In this document: positions 19,036-28,317 of the stretch, one piece after another | Layout: each line of letters opens with the position of its first letter | Numbering within the stretch: the stretch's first letter is position 1 | Assembly (NCBI RefSeq): GCF_000505665.1 | Contig: NC_023033.1 | Coordinates: 744,001 to 808,000, forward strand | Direction of reading: 5' to 3' | DNA from: Thermosynechococcus sp. NK55a | GTDB lineage: Bacteria > Cyanobacteriota > Cyanobacteriia > Thermosynechococcales > Thermosynechococcaceae | Length of the DNA: 64,000 bases | Notes under the pieces: generated by a model | Databases searched by the model: none | Told to the model about the DNA's origin: nothing | Seen by the model: only the letters and a program-made list of their open reading frames with translations | Made by a program: the position numbers and the translations under genes

Positions 19036-20055
19036 CTAAGCAGTCTTTTCCCTAGGGGTTGACCCACCGGCCAGCATTGTGATCACAGGAACCGCTAAGG
19101 CAGCAACAGGGGGAAGAATGCGGCCAAGGGGTTGAGGGAGATTTAAGCTGACGCTCAAGGCAGAAACCACAGTTGCTGCAATGCCACTGATCCAAAGCAC
19201 TGTGTCGCGTCGCCGTTGTTGTCGCTTCAGGCGGTGATTTTCCTGGGCAGCAAGGGTGAGGTCGGTGGGCACAACGGTTGAGGATTGATTGCGCAATCCT
19301 TCTAAATCCTGCTGTAGGCTCTGCAGTTCGTTTTGGACTTGAGAAAGTTCCTCGTGCAGGCGATCGCGCTCTTCTTCCACTTGGGTGAGTTGCCGTGTCA
19401 CCTCCACCAAGCGTTGAGCAAGGTCTGCATTGGGAGACTTCCCTAAGAGTGCCGTATCCTCCAAAGGCGCCGCTGGGGCAGCAGCTAGGAGAGTTTGCAC
19501 TTGCTGTTCCAGAGCCGCCTTTTCGGTTTGCAGGGCAGTTAGCTGAGCTTGCAGTTCCTGTACTTGGGAGGCTTGAAGTTGCAACGTCGCGAGTTGCTGC
19601 TGCAGTTCGTCCTGCTGAATGAGAGCCTGTGCCAGTTCCTGTTCAAGATTTTGCCGCAGGCCGCTCAAGGTGTCATTTTCTTCGCGAAGACGGGCAATTT
19701 CCGCCTCTAGAGGGGCTGTTTCTATCGCTGGGGTTGCTACCTGTGCCCCTAGTTCGTTCATCTTAGCCAAGAGGGCTTCATGCGCCTGCTGAAGGCGCTC
19801 CAGGTCTTGGCTCAGTTGATCTCGTTGCTGTTGAACATTGTTGAGTTCTGCAGTGAGCTCGCTAATTTGCGCCTGTAGGGATTGGTTGTGGGCGATCGCC
19901 CGCTGTTGTGCAGTAAGGGTGAGGGACTCCAATTCAGCCGTCAGGGAGTTGAGATCAATACCCTGTGCAGGGGGGCCGTCCACCTCACCCAAATCACTGA
20001 TGATGCTCTCTAATAGGTCGTCGGGTTGGTTGCTAGGGGATTCTGGACTGGCCAT
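19036..20055 (-). CDS. Coiled-coil protein with C-terminal membrane hairpin
   Basis: 339 residues. A long Gln/Leu/Glu-rich coiled coil runs from about residue 35 to 275 (heptad patterns such as LEAEIARLREENDTLSGL), followed by a basic KRQQRRR stretch and two hydrophobic segments (about 288-303 and 310-328). The arrangement suggests a membrane-anchored cytoplasmic coiled coil of structural or division-related type, but I recognise no named family. It lies 62 bases upstream of atpC on the same strand, and its own start is ATG at 20055. Confidence 0.65.
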   Translation of the reverse strand: MASPESPSNQPDDLLESIISDLGEVDGPPAQGIDLNSLTAELESLTLTAQQRAIAHNQSLQAQISELTAELNNVQQQRDQLSQDLERLQQAHEALLAKMNELGAQVATPAIETAPLEAEIARLREENDTLSGLRQNLEQELAQALIQQDELQQQLATLQLQASQVQELQAQLTALQTEKAALEQQVQTLLAAAPAAPLEDTALLGKSPNADLAQRLVEVTRQLTQVEEERDRLHEELSQVQNELQSLQQDLEGLRNQSSTVVPTDLTLAAQENHRLKRQQRRRDTVLWISGIAATVVSALSVSLNLPQPLGRILPPVAALAVPVITMLAGGSTPREKTA

Positions 20056-20127
20056 GATCCGGATACCTGTGGGAGTGCTAAGAATTGCTCCAATTATAGC
20101 GATCGCCGTCCCTATCCTCTAGGCTAG

Positions 20128-20932
20128 AAGGCGTTCGTTAGTTCTCAAGCTACCTCCATCCTCAAACGCGAACTGGGACTTTGGGGCGCAATTTTAACGG
20201 TCCAGGCTCAATGATTGGTACGGGCCTGTTTGTCAGTTTAGGCATCGCCACCGACCTCAGTGGCTCTTGGGTGTTGATAGCCCTCATCCTAGCAGCAGCG
20301 ATTGTGTAACGGCCTCAGGAGTGCCCAATTGGCTGTCTCCCATCCTGTGAGTGGGGGGCACTGACGACTATGGGTACCACTCCCCTTTTCGGCTCTACAG
20401 CAGGGTGGATGTTTTTAGTGGCCAAATCGGTTCCCTCGGCACTGCCGCCCTTGGGTCTGTGGCTTATCTCCTCCAAGGTTGGGCCTAAAAGACAGCAGCA
20501 GGCGCTGGCAAGTGATGGCTGCTCTGGGGCTACTGGCGGTCTTGACCGGCGTGGTGGTTTTGGGGCTCCGCCGATCGGCTCAAGTGAATCTGGGGATTCT
20601 CCTTTTGAGCTCAGATGCCACCCCAAGGCAAACAACCTGTCGCTGCCATTCTCACTGGGAGTGGGGGGATTGGCTTATTGATCCCCATTGGCAATGTGAA
20701 AACTACATGGTCCTTTAGTCCCTTTAGCATGCTGATTGACTACGCCCTTACCAACCTTGCCGCACTGCAACTGAAGGAGCGACAATTCCCCCGCTGGCTT
20801 GCGGTTGTGGGTTTACTTGGCTGTCTCGGGCTGGTCTTTTGGGTCGAAGTGCAAGTGGGGGTAGCGGGGTGTGATCTCATGCTTCTTGGACTTGCTTGGC
20901 ACTACTGGATGCGGAGGGCAAAGGCCGTTTGA
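20128..20932 (+). pseudogene. Remnant of an APC-family amino-acid permease
   Basis: Fragments in all three frames together spell an amino-acid/polyamine/organocation permease: ILKRELGLWGAIL, then GSMIGTGLFVSLG, a CNGLRSAQLAVSHPVSGG segment, LFGSTAGWMFLVAKSV, LLAVLTGVVVLGLRRSAQVN, and the C-terminal VKTTWSFSPFSMLIDYALTNLAAL. At least five frame changes and an early TAA interrupt it, and the total (~800 bases) is well below the ~1,300-1,500 of an intact gene, so sections are missing. Several of the breaks are not in base runs, so sequencing error does not explain them. The 3' end overlaps the converging GerMN gene by about 30 bases. Confidence 0.85.
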
Positions 20933-21486
20933 AAGTCTTGACGGGTCATCGGTTGCGTCACCTCTAGCCCCTCACCCCCTAGGACACGGAGCGGTTCACC
21001 ACCAATGGAAATCCAAACCGGTGCCTTGGGATCACTTGCCGTTGCTGTGTACAAGACCTGCCCTAAGCGCGCTTGCATCGAAGCACTCCCCCCGCCCTTG
21101 GTAAACTCTGGGGAGAGATCGATATGGATGCCATCGGCTTTGACTTCTACCCAATTGACACGGGTATTTTCCGGAATGCCGGTGGTGACATCTTGATTGG
21201 CAGGCCCCGCCAAAAGCCGCTCCAGACGCGATCGGATAGAGAGTTCTGGCCGTGTTGCCGAGGTATTAATCCGTACTGTTGTAGGCACTAAAATGAAGGT
21301 GTCCCCTTCATTTTTAACCCAAAAGATTTGAGTTTCCTGCTGCTGGGCAACTTCCGCCGAATTGAGAACTGGATCTCCCTGCCGAGGAGGATTCAAGGTT
21401 AGCCATGCCGCTGTACTAGCCGAGGCAAGGCCAATAACAGCCAGCACAATCAATGCGGGGCGGGAGCGGGTGACTTTTGCTACCAT
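20902..21486 (-). CDS. GerMN-domain lipoprotein-like or membrane-anchored protein
   Basis: 194 residues from ATG at 21486, chosen because AAGGAGAG lies directly upstream; the frame is open 17 codons further. An N-terminal hydrophobic segment (about 10-28) acts as signal anchor. The rest is a GerMN domain: SIRSRLERLLAGP, then GIPENTRVNWVEVKADGIHIDLSPEF. GerMN domains are thought to bind cell-wall or envelope ligands; in cyanobacteria they often accompany N-acetylmuramoyl amidases, and an AMIN amidase lies 1.2 kb downstream in the window. Exact role unknown. Confidence 0.8.
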   Translation of the reverse strand: MVAKVTRSRPALIVLAVIGLASASTAAWLTLNPPRQGDPVLNSAEVAQQQETQIFWVKNEGDTFILVPTTVRINTSATRPELSIRSRLERLLAGPANQDVTTGIPENTRVNWVEVKADGIHIDLSPEFTKGGGSASMQARLGQVLYTATASDPKAPVWISIGGEPLRVLGGEGLEVTQPMTRQDFQTAFALRIQ

Positions 21487-21637
21487 CACGATCTCTCCTT
21501 GGCGGGATGCACCTGCCTTTATTTTAGACGTGACCATTCAAGGGTAAGGTTCCATTTCCAGGGGCGTTAGGGGCAGGGGACAACTCCTTAAACTAGTTAA
21601 ACTAATAGTTGTCTCTTTGGATATCGTTTAAGTCATC

Positions 21638-21880
21638 GTGCAAACCACTCTCAGTACAAAAGAACTGGCTACTGCTCTTTTTGACGCGGTTAGGATTGCT
21701 CCCGAAGATTGGCATCGCCTCAAAGGCAATCGCCGTGCCCGTGCCCTCGAACAAGCGGCTGCCGCTCTGGTCTATCTTCTCAAGGAAAATGATGCTGAGG
21801 CACTGGCGCATCTCCAACAGGCAGTGGGTTGGCTCGATCGCTCGATTAGTCCACCTCCCTGCCGTACACACCACCACTAG
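21638..21880 (+). CDS. DUF6439-like small protein
   Basis: 80 residues starting with GTG at 21638. The central part (ELATALFDAVRIAPEDWHRLKGNR and ALEQAAAALVYLL) matches a small helical protein widespread in cyanobacteria, assigned to DUF6439 from memory. No signal or membrane segment. The last residues end in HHH and the stop overlaps the stop of the converging DUF2227 gene by four bases. Function is unknown. It diverges from the GerMN gene across a 151-base gap that must hold both promoters. Confidence 0.65.
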   Translation: MQTTLSTKELATALFDAVRIAPEDWHRLKGNRRARALEQAAAALVYLLKENDAEALAHLQQAVGWLDRSISPPPCRTHHH

Positions 21881-22368
21881 CGGTGCCAGCGTCGCCACTG
21901 GGAAACCACCAAATCGCTTGTGACATGGAGTAGTGCCGATAGCTCTAGGCCAAGGGCGATCGCGACTCCGCAGCGCCAATCCACTCGCCACCAGTGATGC
22001 AGCCATTCCTGTAGTCCCGTGAGATGACCCGTACAGGCGGCTACGCCAGCAATCAGTCCCAGCCCTAACCCCAGCCAAAAACTGAGATACAGCAAACGAA
22101 TAAGGGTTCCCACTACTGGGCCATGGGTCCAAAGGGAGCGGTGGCAAAACATCTTTTGATAGGGCAGCCAAATTATCCGTAGCCAGCCCCAACGGTAGTA
22201 GGGTAATGAGACTGTATCTAGATCAGGGCTGAGGAGAAAGCCGCCAATGCCAAAGCTGCTACTGGCAATTGCCCCCCAAACCCAATCGCGGGTCAGGGCA
22301 CTGACTGTAAAGCCAACCATTGGCATAACGATCCATGTCAGGCGATCGTGGGTGCGACCACTGGGCAT
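21877..22368 (-). CDS. DUF2227 putative metal-binding membrane protein
   Basis: 163 residues if the start is MPSGRTHDRLT (ATG 22368); the frame is open six more codons. DUF2227 hallmarks are the N-terminal GRTHDRLTW, a GGFLLSPDLDT segment and FCHRSLWTHGPVVGT, together giving conserved His and Asp residues likely to bind a metal. There are three or four membrane segments. The pattern resembles membrane hydrolases that use metal-bound His/Asp, but no activity has been shown to my knowledge. It converges with the DUF6439-like gene. Confidence 0.75.
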   Translation of the reverse strand: MPSGRTHDRLTWIVMPMVGFTVSALTRDWVWGAIASSSFGIGGFLLSPDLDTVSLPYYRWGWLRIIWLPYQKMFCHRSLWTHGPVVGTLIRLLYLSFWLGLGLGLIAGVAACTGHLTGLQEWLHHWWRVDWRCGVAIALGLELSALLHVTSDLVVSQWRRWHR

Positions 22369-22641
22369 CCACTCCTCCGAACGCACTTTCCCTGAGAAAC
22401 TACGGACAGGTACGCTGGATCATGCAATAGCAGAACTTATTGAGGACGGTGTGCGTCTAAGTGAGCTTGAAGCAACTAGGCTGAAATTTGAATTTGATGC
22501 AGGGCGATCGCGCAAAACTAAATCGCAGGGTATGCCAGTTCACACACCTATCCCCGATCAGGTATGCTGAGCACGTTTGAGGGCATGGGTTGGCGAGCCA
22601 ACTGAACCGTGGGATTGCGCATCGCTGGTGGAGGAAAGGGA

Positions 22642-24447
22642 ATGGAGCAACCGTGGCATTCTTGGCAATTTCGAGCTGTGGTGAGTTGTCTATGGGCACC
22701 CACCGCCGCATGGGTTATGGCTCAGCCAGCTACAGCCAGGGATCTGCAATTGTGGCGCCTCAACCCTGCCACTAATCAACTGGAAATTCGCACCGAACGC
22801 GCTGTTCAGCCCCGTGCTGAGTTGGTCTATAACCCAACCCGCCTTGTCATTGACTTGCCTGGTGTCGTTCTCGGTAGCCCCCCAATCAGTCAAAACTACG
22901 GTGGTGCCATTCGCCAAGTGCGGGTTGCCCAGTTTGACCCCCAAACCACGCGGATTGTGGTTGAATATGCGGCGGGTTTTACAATTGACCCACAGCAGGT
23001 GCGCTTTCGGGGAGTCACAGCCAATAACTGGTTGGTGCAACTGCCCACACCCCAGCAACAACCCGTTTCGCTACCGACGCCGCCCCCACCGTCTTCCCCT
23101 TCCACCCCTTCGGTACCGCCCACAGAGCCCCTGCAAATTCGGAGTTGGCGTGCCGATGGAATAGGTTTTCTAGTGTTTGCCGATCGCCCCTTGGCGGAAG
23201 GAAGTTACACCATTCGCCGGCCGTGGCGCGATCGCATGGAAATCCTCCTTAGCAATAGTGAACTCATTCGCAACTTTAGTCCTCGGCGCTTGGAACTGCG
23301 CCGCTTTGGTGGGGATCGCATCCGCGCCGAAATCCGTGCCCAGAGCAATCGCCAAGTCCAAATCACCCTCGATATTGACGCCCAAGATGCCGATTGGCAA
23401 GTGACTCCCCGTCATGATGGCTTCGTGATTGTGCCCTCAAGCACGGCAATTACCCCGCCGACGGCTCCGCCACGCCCCCAACGACCTAGTGTGATTCCGG
23501 CGGCCAGTGCGCAAACCCCGGTCACAACCATCCAGCGCGTTGACTTGGGAGGACGAGAGTTGCTGATTCAGGGCGATCGCACCGTTTTCTATAGCGTGGG
23601 CTGGGAAGGCAATCGCTATCGCATTCGCCTACGGCAAGCACAGTTGGACGGTAACCTGCGCGAACCTCGGGTTGTCACCGGTAGCCCCCTGAGCAATATT
23701 GAATTTCGCCAAGAGGATGATCAAACGGTTTCTATTCTCCTGACACCAGCGCCCAACTTTCGCATCCTTGGACCTCGTCCCCTCTCTGCGGAATCCTTTG
23801 TGGTGCAAATCCAAGGGGTGAATGACTCGCCCACCAGTGCCCCAACACCCATTGATATCCCCCCCACAACCAAAACCCAGCCCCCCAGTCAGCCCGTACC
23901 TCGGGGTCGTTTTGTGGTGGTCATTGATCCTGGACATGGCGGCAGCGATCCCGGCGCCATTGGCATTGGCGGCATTCGCGAAAAGGATATTGTACTTGAT
24001 ATCAGCCTGCAAGTTTCGCAATTTTTGCAGCAGCAAGGTGTTCAGGTGATTATGACCCGCACTACAGATATTGATTTAGACTTGGCGCCTCGGGTGGCCA
24101 TTGCCGAGCGGGCACGAGCAAATGCCTTTGTCAGTATTCACGCCAATGCCATTGGCATCGCTCGCTCCGATGTGAGTGGATTGGAAACCTACTTTGCCCC
24201 CGGACGCTCCAGCCGCCTTGCCGTTGCCATTCACAACAGTATTCTCAGTTCCTTGAATATTCGCGATCGCGGGGTACGCTCAGCCCGCTTCTACGTTATC
24301 CGCAATACCTCAATGGACTCTACCCTTGTCGAGACAGGGTTTGTGACGGGCGCAGAGGATGCTGCCAATTTCCAGAATCCAACCTGGCGAACCCAAATGG
24401 CACGGGCGATCGCCCAAGGTATTCTGAATTTTTTGAATGGGAGATGA
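22642..24447 (+). CDS. N-acetylmuramoyl-L-alanine amidase with AMIN domain (AmiC type)
   Basis: 601 residues from ATG 22642, which follows GGAGGAAAGGG; the frame continues 11 codons upstream. It has a signal peptide (about 1-34), an AMIN domain (about 38-140, LQLWRLNPATNQLEIRTERA), a Pro-rich linker, a second beta-rich AMIN-like region, another Pro-rich linker, and a C-terminal Amidase_3 zinc domain: VIDPGHGGSDPGAIG, SIHANAIG and the catalytic glutamate in LVETGFVTG. It cleaves the lactyl-Ala bond of peptidoglycan in the periplasm, acting in daughter-cell separation in related bacteria. The stop codon abuts the tmRNA 3' end. Confidence 0.93.
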   Translation: MEQPWHSWQFRAVVSCLWAPTAAWVMAQPATARDLQLWRLNPATNQLEIRTERAVQPRAELVYNPTRLVIDLPGVVLGSPPISQNYGGAIRQVRVAQFDPQTTRIVVEYAAGFTIDPQQVRFRGVTANNWLVQLPTPQQQPVSLPTPPPPSSPSTPSVPPTEPLQIRSWRADGIGFLVFADRPLAEGSYTIRRPWRDRMEILLSNSELIRNFSPRRLELRRFGGDRIRAEIRAQSNRQVQITLDIDAQDADWQVTPRHDGFVIVPSSTAITPPTAPPRPQRPSVIPAASAQTPVTTIQRVDLGGRELLIQGDRTVFYSVGWEGNRYRIRLRQAQLDGNLREPRVVTGSPLSNIEFRQEDDQTVSILLTPAPNFRILGPRPLSAESFVVQIQGVNDSPTSAPTPIDIPPTTKTQPPSQPVPRGRFVVVIDPGHGGSDPGAIGIGGIREKDIVLDISLQVSQFLQQQGVQVIMTRTTDIDLDLAPRVAIAERARANAFVSIHANAIGIARSDVSGLETYFAPGRSSRLAVAIHNSILSSLNIRDRGVRSARFYVIRNTSMDSTLVETGFVTGAEDAANFQNPTWRTQMARAIAQGILNFLNGR

Positions 24448-24830
24448 TGGAGCTGACGGGAGTCGAACCCGTGTCCGCCCTAGCTATTCATCGACTGCTC
24501 CTTCACAGGCTTAGCCTTTTTGACCCTCAGGCGGGGACTGTTCCTTATCCCGAACAGTAGGATACTCTGGTAGAGTCTTTGCTAAACAGTCCACCAGAGA
24601 GAACTGCCTAGCGCATCCGTTGGGGTTAACCCGCTGCCCTTAACGGAGTCGGACAACGAGTGCTCGAACCTGTTTAGAGGTCTTAGGCTACCGCAGCAGC
24701 TTTACGAGCGAAAGGAACGATATTGTTCGCAGTTACTTTTAGGTTGGACTTTGGATTAACGAGAGATAGTCCACTCTCGACCTGCATCACAGCCCAACTT
24801 TCACTAGGACGTCGAAGCCGTTTCAGCCCC
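24448..24830 (-). ncRNA. ssrA: tmRNA (one-piece)
   Basis: On the minus strand, 383 bases begin GGGGCTGAAACGGCTTCGACG and end with a T arm GGGTTCGACTCCC and CAGCTCC plus discriminator A, pairing with the 5' end as the tRNA-like acceptor. The tag frame lies at 24683-24730 and encodes ANNIVPFARKAAAVA followed by TAA; the resume Ala codon is GCG-type after the usual upstream ACT. Pseudoknot stems are evident downstream (for example AACAGT...). tmRNA with SmpB rescues stalled ribosomes and tags the products for proteolysis. The tag fits the cyanobacterial ANNIVPFARK pattern. Confidence 0.97.
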
Positions 24831-24891
24831 TTGGCAAGAGCTACTTTTAAGCTAGCGCATTCTTTTAGAGTTGACAACGGGTAGTTATTAG

Positions 24892-26598
24892 TTATTCGAG
24901 TGACCTCCTGCCAGCGGTTTGCGGTTTAGGACGGGGTGCTGCGCCTGCTGTGGCCACTGTACGCTCCAACTGTTTGTGTTTATCAAAATACTGTTGCCAC
25001 AGGGCAGGAGCATCCAGCGTGTCACCCCCGTGAGTCGTCAAGCGTTGCCGTACCCGGCAGAGGACGGGGGTATTCACACAGGCCCCCGCAATAATCACTT
25101 GCCCCTTACTGAGGGCGGGCAGTTCTCTGAGTAAATCTCGACCAGCAGCCTCGACGCCATGCTTGAGGCTCTCTTGATCCACGGGGTTGACAATCCGCAG
25201 AATAAACTGGCTCATACACTGGGAGAGAACATCGCTATCGAGTTTGCCCGGACGCTGGGTAATCAGTCCCACCCCCAGGCCAAATTTACGGCCTTCACTG
25301 AGAATCATGCGCAGCACCCGCTTACATTGCGAAGGTTCATGGGCAGGGGCAAAGCGATGGGCCTCCTCAATCAAAATAAACACTGGGTAAGGTAGGTATT
25401 GCTCATCGTCTTCACAGACCCGGCCTTTTTGGGTATTCATGCGGGCATGGTTGGTTTGGCGCAAAATTGCTGTGGCAATGACCTGCTGCTCCTCAAGGGG
25501 AATCTCATTCATTTGCAGAATAGTCACTTGGCCGGGGGTGAATAACTCCTTTGGTGGTAAGTGTTCCCAGGCATGGAAATAGTCGGAGCGCTGCATTTTT
25601 TCCAGCTTCCAAGCCAAAGCATCGGCAGAGGAACCGTGCTTGACCTTGCCCTCTTCATCTTCAACGCAATCCACCTCATAGACCGCTGCAATCAAATCTT
25701 GGGTACTCCAATGGCGATCGGGATACTGGCGGCGTACTTCATCGTGGGCTTTTTTGAGAATGGCCTGCTGGCGATCGCTCATCTGGGGAAGGAGGGTGAG
25801 AATATCGTAAAACTCAAGGGAGGAGACCCGAATTTTAATGTTTTCTGGTCTAATGATCTTCACCTGGGGTTGATAGCCATCTTCCCCTTGAAACTTTGAG
25901 TTTCCCCTCATTTGGGTCAAGGTGTCATATTCCCCATGGGGGTCAAGGATCAGCACCGCTGCCCGATTTTTGGGGGACAGCAATTCCTCCACCAACACAC
26001 CTGCGGTATAGGATTTTCCTGACCCTGTCCCTGCAAGGATGGCCACATGGGTACTCACCAGTTCTTTGACATCAAGGGCAATGGGAACCGCACCCTCCTC
26101 GCGCAACAAGAGCGACCCGATATGAGCGGCCCCCGGCATCTCTGGCTTTTTCTTGTTGAGGACATCCTGTAGCAGTTGATCTTCCGCTAAATAGACCTTG
26201 GCACCGGGCAGGGGCAGCCGCCGCAAATTATTAAAGCCAAAGACCTTATGAAATTCGCCGATAACTTCTACGGTCATCTCATAGAGTTCCGACGGTTCAC
26301 AGGTAAAACCAATGAGAGCAGCCACAGCACCAGGATTCAGTTCGTGATCGGCAAACATCCGATCCGGCAGATGCTCAATCAGACGGCAGCCAGTAATTTT
26401 ACCCAAGACTTGGCGAACAGCACCATCATGGGAGTTTGAGGTTGCACTGGGGGAGTGGCTCAGCTCGTAATAGACAAATTCACCGATTCGCACCGGCTGG
26501 ATATCAGGAGTAATAAAGACGTATTCGTTACCGCTGTCGCCAGGGCCTTTGACAATGCCGACAATATGACGATGACGCGAGGAATGATGACTGTTCAT
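24892..26598 (-). CDS. HerA-like ATPase (DUF87)
   Basis: 568 residues from MNSHH at 26598; the frame is open 22 codons further but that part does not look conserved. The N-terminal HAS-barrel-like part (HIVGIVKGPG... VYYEL) is followed by the P-loop GTGSGKSYTAG, LILDPHGEYD, the Walker B region VFILIEEAHRF and the QRPGKLDSDVLSQC segment with conserved Gln and Arg, all as in HerA/FtsK-type hexameric ATPases. HerA with NurA resects DNA in archaea; no NurA lies nearby, and a stand-alone DNA-translocase role is an inference. It follows tmRNA promoter-side DNA by about 60 bases. Confidence 0.85.
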   Translation of the reverse strand: MNSHHSSRHRHIVGIVKGPGDSGNEYVFITPDIQPVRIGEFVYYELSHSPSATSNSHDGAVRQVLGKITGCRLIEHLPDRMFADHELNPGAVAALIGFTCEPSELYEMTVEVIGEFHKVFGFNNLRRLPLPGAKVYLAEDQLLQDVLNKKKPEMPGAAHIGSLLLREEGAVPIALDVKELVSTHVAILAGTGSGKSYTAGVLVEELLSPKNRAAVLILDPHGEYDTLTQMRGNSKFQGEDGYQPQVKIIRPENIKIRVSSLEFYDILTLLPQMSDRQQAILKKAHDEVRRQYPDRHWSTQDLIAAVYEVDCVEDEEGKVKHGSSADALAWKLEKMQRSDYFHAWEHLPPKELFTPGQVTILQMNEIPLEEQQVIATAILRQTNHARMNTQKGRVCEDDEQYLPYPVFILIEEAHRFAPAHEPSQCKRVLRMILSEGRKFGLGVGLITQRPGKLDSDVLSQCMSQFILRIVNPVDQESLKHGVEAAGRDLLRELPALSKGQVIIAGACVNTPVLCRVRQRLTTHGGDTLDAPALWQQYFDKHKQLERTVATAGAAPRPKPQTAGRRSLE

Positions 26599-26683
26599 GG
26601 CACAGGATGGGCTCCCCAACCAAGATTGCAGTGTAGCTAACCCCAATCCTACGCGATTTTCCAATCCAGATACTGAAAGGTGC

Positions 26684-27493
26684 CTATTCCTCAGGTACTA
26701 GCGGTGGCCCACTGGGCGCAGGAATCAAAAAGGCAACAATAGCACCTAAGGCAAAACCGGCAACATTGCGCAGAACGGGTAGCCATTCTTGGGTGCGCAC
26801 CAAAACAGGACCAAGGCCAAAGGCAAAGAACAGCATCCCCCACAGCGGCGAAAAGAGGAGAATCCATTTCCAAGCCACTTTTGCATCGGCACGGCGGGGA
26901 CGAGCCACAAATCCCAAAATGATGCCGCCAAAGATCGAGGTGGCGAGGGTAAGGAGCCATTGCTCTTGGGGCAATCCCGGCACAGCACGACAGCCTCCCT
27001 GGGCAAGGCAGGTTTCAATGGCATGGAGAGATTGTAGAATGGCCTGATCTTCGCCGTTGTCGCGGACAAAGTATTGGTTGCCAAAGCGGGTTTGCAATTC
27101 GACCCAAAAGGTGCGCTGGAGGACGCGGTAGGCAGTGTCACCAACATTGAAGTTCAAGAGATTGCCGCCCCGCGTGTCGGCCACTAGCAGAATACTGCGA
27201 TCGTCTAAGTCCCAAAAATCTCGCACTGCCAAGCCGGGGGTGCGATCGTACTGGGTGAGGACGCGCAATTTCCAGCCCGTCTGTGCTTCAAATTCTGCCA
27301 GTTCGCTGTCAAGGTGTTCTTTTTGAACGGGTGTCAGAATCTGTGCTAAGTCAACGACATTGGTAGGCTCAGCGGGCAACAACTCTGGATTGTTGAAGCT
27401 ATGGGCAGGAGCGATCGCCCCCAACCAGCAGAAGCTAATAAGCACCACGACCAAGCCAATTTGGCAAAACCAGCGCCGAAGTTGTTGAGGCAT
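26684..27493 (-). CDS. TPM-domain protein, Psb32-like
   Basis: 269 residues: signal peptide (about 1-32, ending AHS), a TPM domain (about 40-180) with VDLAQILTPVQKEHLDSEL and DLDDRSILLVADTRGG, and three hydrophobic segments near the C-terminus (about 182-200, 212-230, 240-258). The layout is that of cyanobacterial Psb32, a thylakoid-lumen-facing protein that protects and helps repair photosystem II. Function is inferred from the family. It stands 86 bases upstream of the HerA-like gene start and may share its transcript. Confidence 0.78.
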   Translation of the reverse strand: MPQQLRRWFCQIGLVVVLISFCWLGAIAPAHSFNNPELLPAEPTNVVDLAQILTPVQKEHLDSELAEFEAQTGWKLRVLTQYDRTPGLAVRDFWDLDDRSILLVADTRGGNLLNFNVGDTAYRVLQRTFWVELQTRFGNQYFVRDNGEDQAILQSLHAIETCLAQGGCRAVPGLPQEQWLLTLATSIFGGIILGFVARPRRADAKVAWKWILLFSPLWGMLFFAFGLGPVLVRTQEWLPVLRNVAGFALGAIVAFLIPAPSGPPLVPEE

Positions 27494-27758
27494 CGTAATA
27501 AAAATTTACAAACGCGATATCTTTTTTAATTATCTTAAGGGCAGACTGTGGAACATGGCAATCAGCCTTGCCCCCGTTTCAGGAAATAATGCAGTATTTG
27601 TTCAAACTCCCCCCATCTTTAGATTGTCTTAGATTGTCATTGCTGCCCTGCCCGCCTAAGTTTCCCCTGCACTTTTCAGTGGCACAGGAATAGGACGCTG
27701 AGAAAGGCCCACTAAATTCTGGATAGACCTACATGACTGGGTTGGAGATAATAAATCC

Positions 27759-28202
27759 TCAAGTTGCTGAGCAAGTCTCAGCCAGATGATCGACCAGTGC
27801 TTTCTGTTTCATGGTTTGAAAAGTATTGTCAAAACCATTGGCACCAGAAGGAGCCAAGCTCATATCCAGCCCAGTTTGTCGAATGAAATCAGGCTTTAAC
27901 TGGATGATTTCTGCGGGAGCCAACCCGTTTAATCCTTCGACCAACAGCGCCAGTAATCCCGTGGTTAGTTGCGAGTCGGAGTCGCCCTCAAAAAACACCT
28001 TTCCCTGCTGCAAACTGGCAGTCAGATACACCTGAGACACACAGCCGGGGACCTTATTTTCTGCTTGCTCATGGGGAAACACTGGTAGGCGCTTGGCAAA
28101 CGAAAGCAAATATTCATAGCGCCGCTTCGGTTCCGCCATCTACTGGCAGCGCTGGACAATCCGCTCAAGGGAGTCAGGCAAGGGTTGGGAGGCGGTCAGC
28201 AT
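27759..28202 (-). pseudogene. sufE: SufE family sulfur-transfer protein with in-frame amber codon
   Basis: SufE accepts persulfide sulfur from the cysteine desulfurase SufS for Fe-S cluster assembly. The acceptor cysteine is in the motif VPGCVSQV. From ATG 28202 the frame reads MLTASQPLPDSLERIVQRCQ, then TAG at 28142-28140, then MAEPKRRYEYLL, which is the continuous SufE N-terminus interrupted by one stop (a CAG or another codon would fit). A single substitution explains it. Reinitiation at ATG 28139 would give a 126-residue protein that keeps the active cysteine (residue 33) but lacks the first helix. So this may be a recent nonsense allele, still partly functional, or a sequence error. Confidence 0.8.
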
Positions 28203-28256
28203 GTCGCGATCGCGGCGTAAGTCGTGTAGTGAAAATAATAATTATTCTTACTATAC

Positions 28257-28289
28257 AAAAAGCAGAGGAACTGCTGGAGGTCCTCTGCT
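28257..28289 (-). terminator. Terminator of the deoxyhypusine-synthase-like gene
   Basis: On the minus strand AGCAGAGGA and TCCTCTGCT form a perfect 9-base stem around an 11-base loop, followed by TTTTT. It lies about 30 bases after the stop codon at 28318. Confidence 0.85.
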
Positions 28290-28317
28290 ATATCCATAGC
28301 ATTAGCGCGGGGGACTG

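Noticed and set aside
22387-22570. Protein-like residues (LDHAIAELIEDGVRLSELEA) before the amidase gene
   Set aside because: The open frame begins antisense to the DUF2227 gene, has no own start and no family likeness; too short to call, though it could be gene debris.
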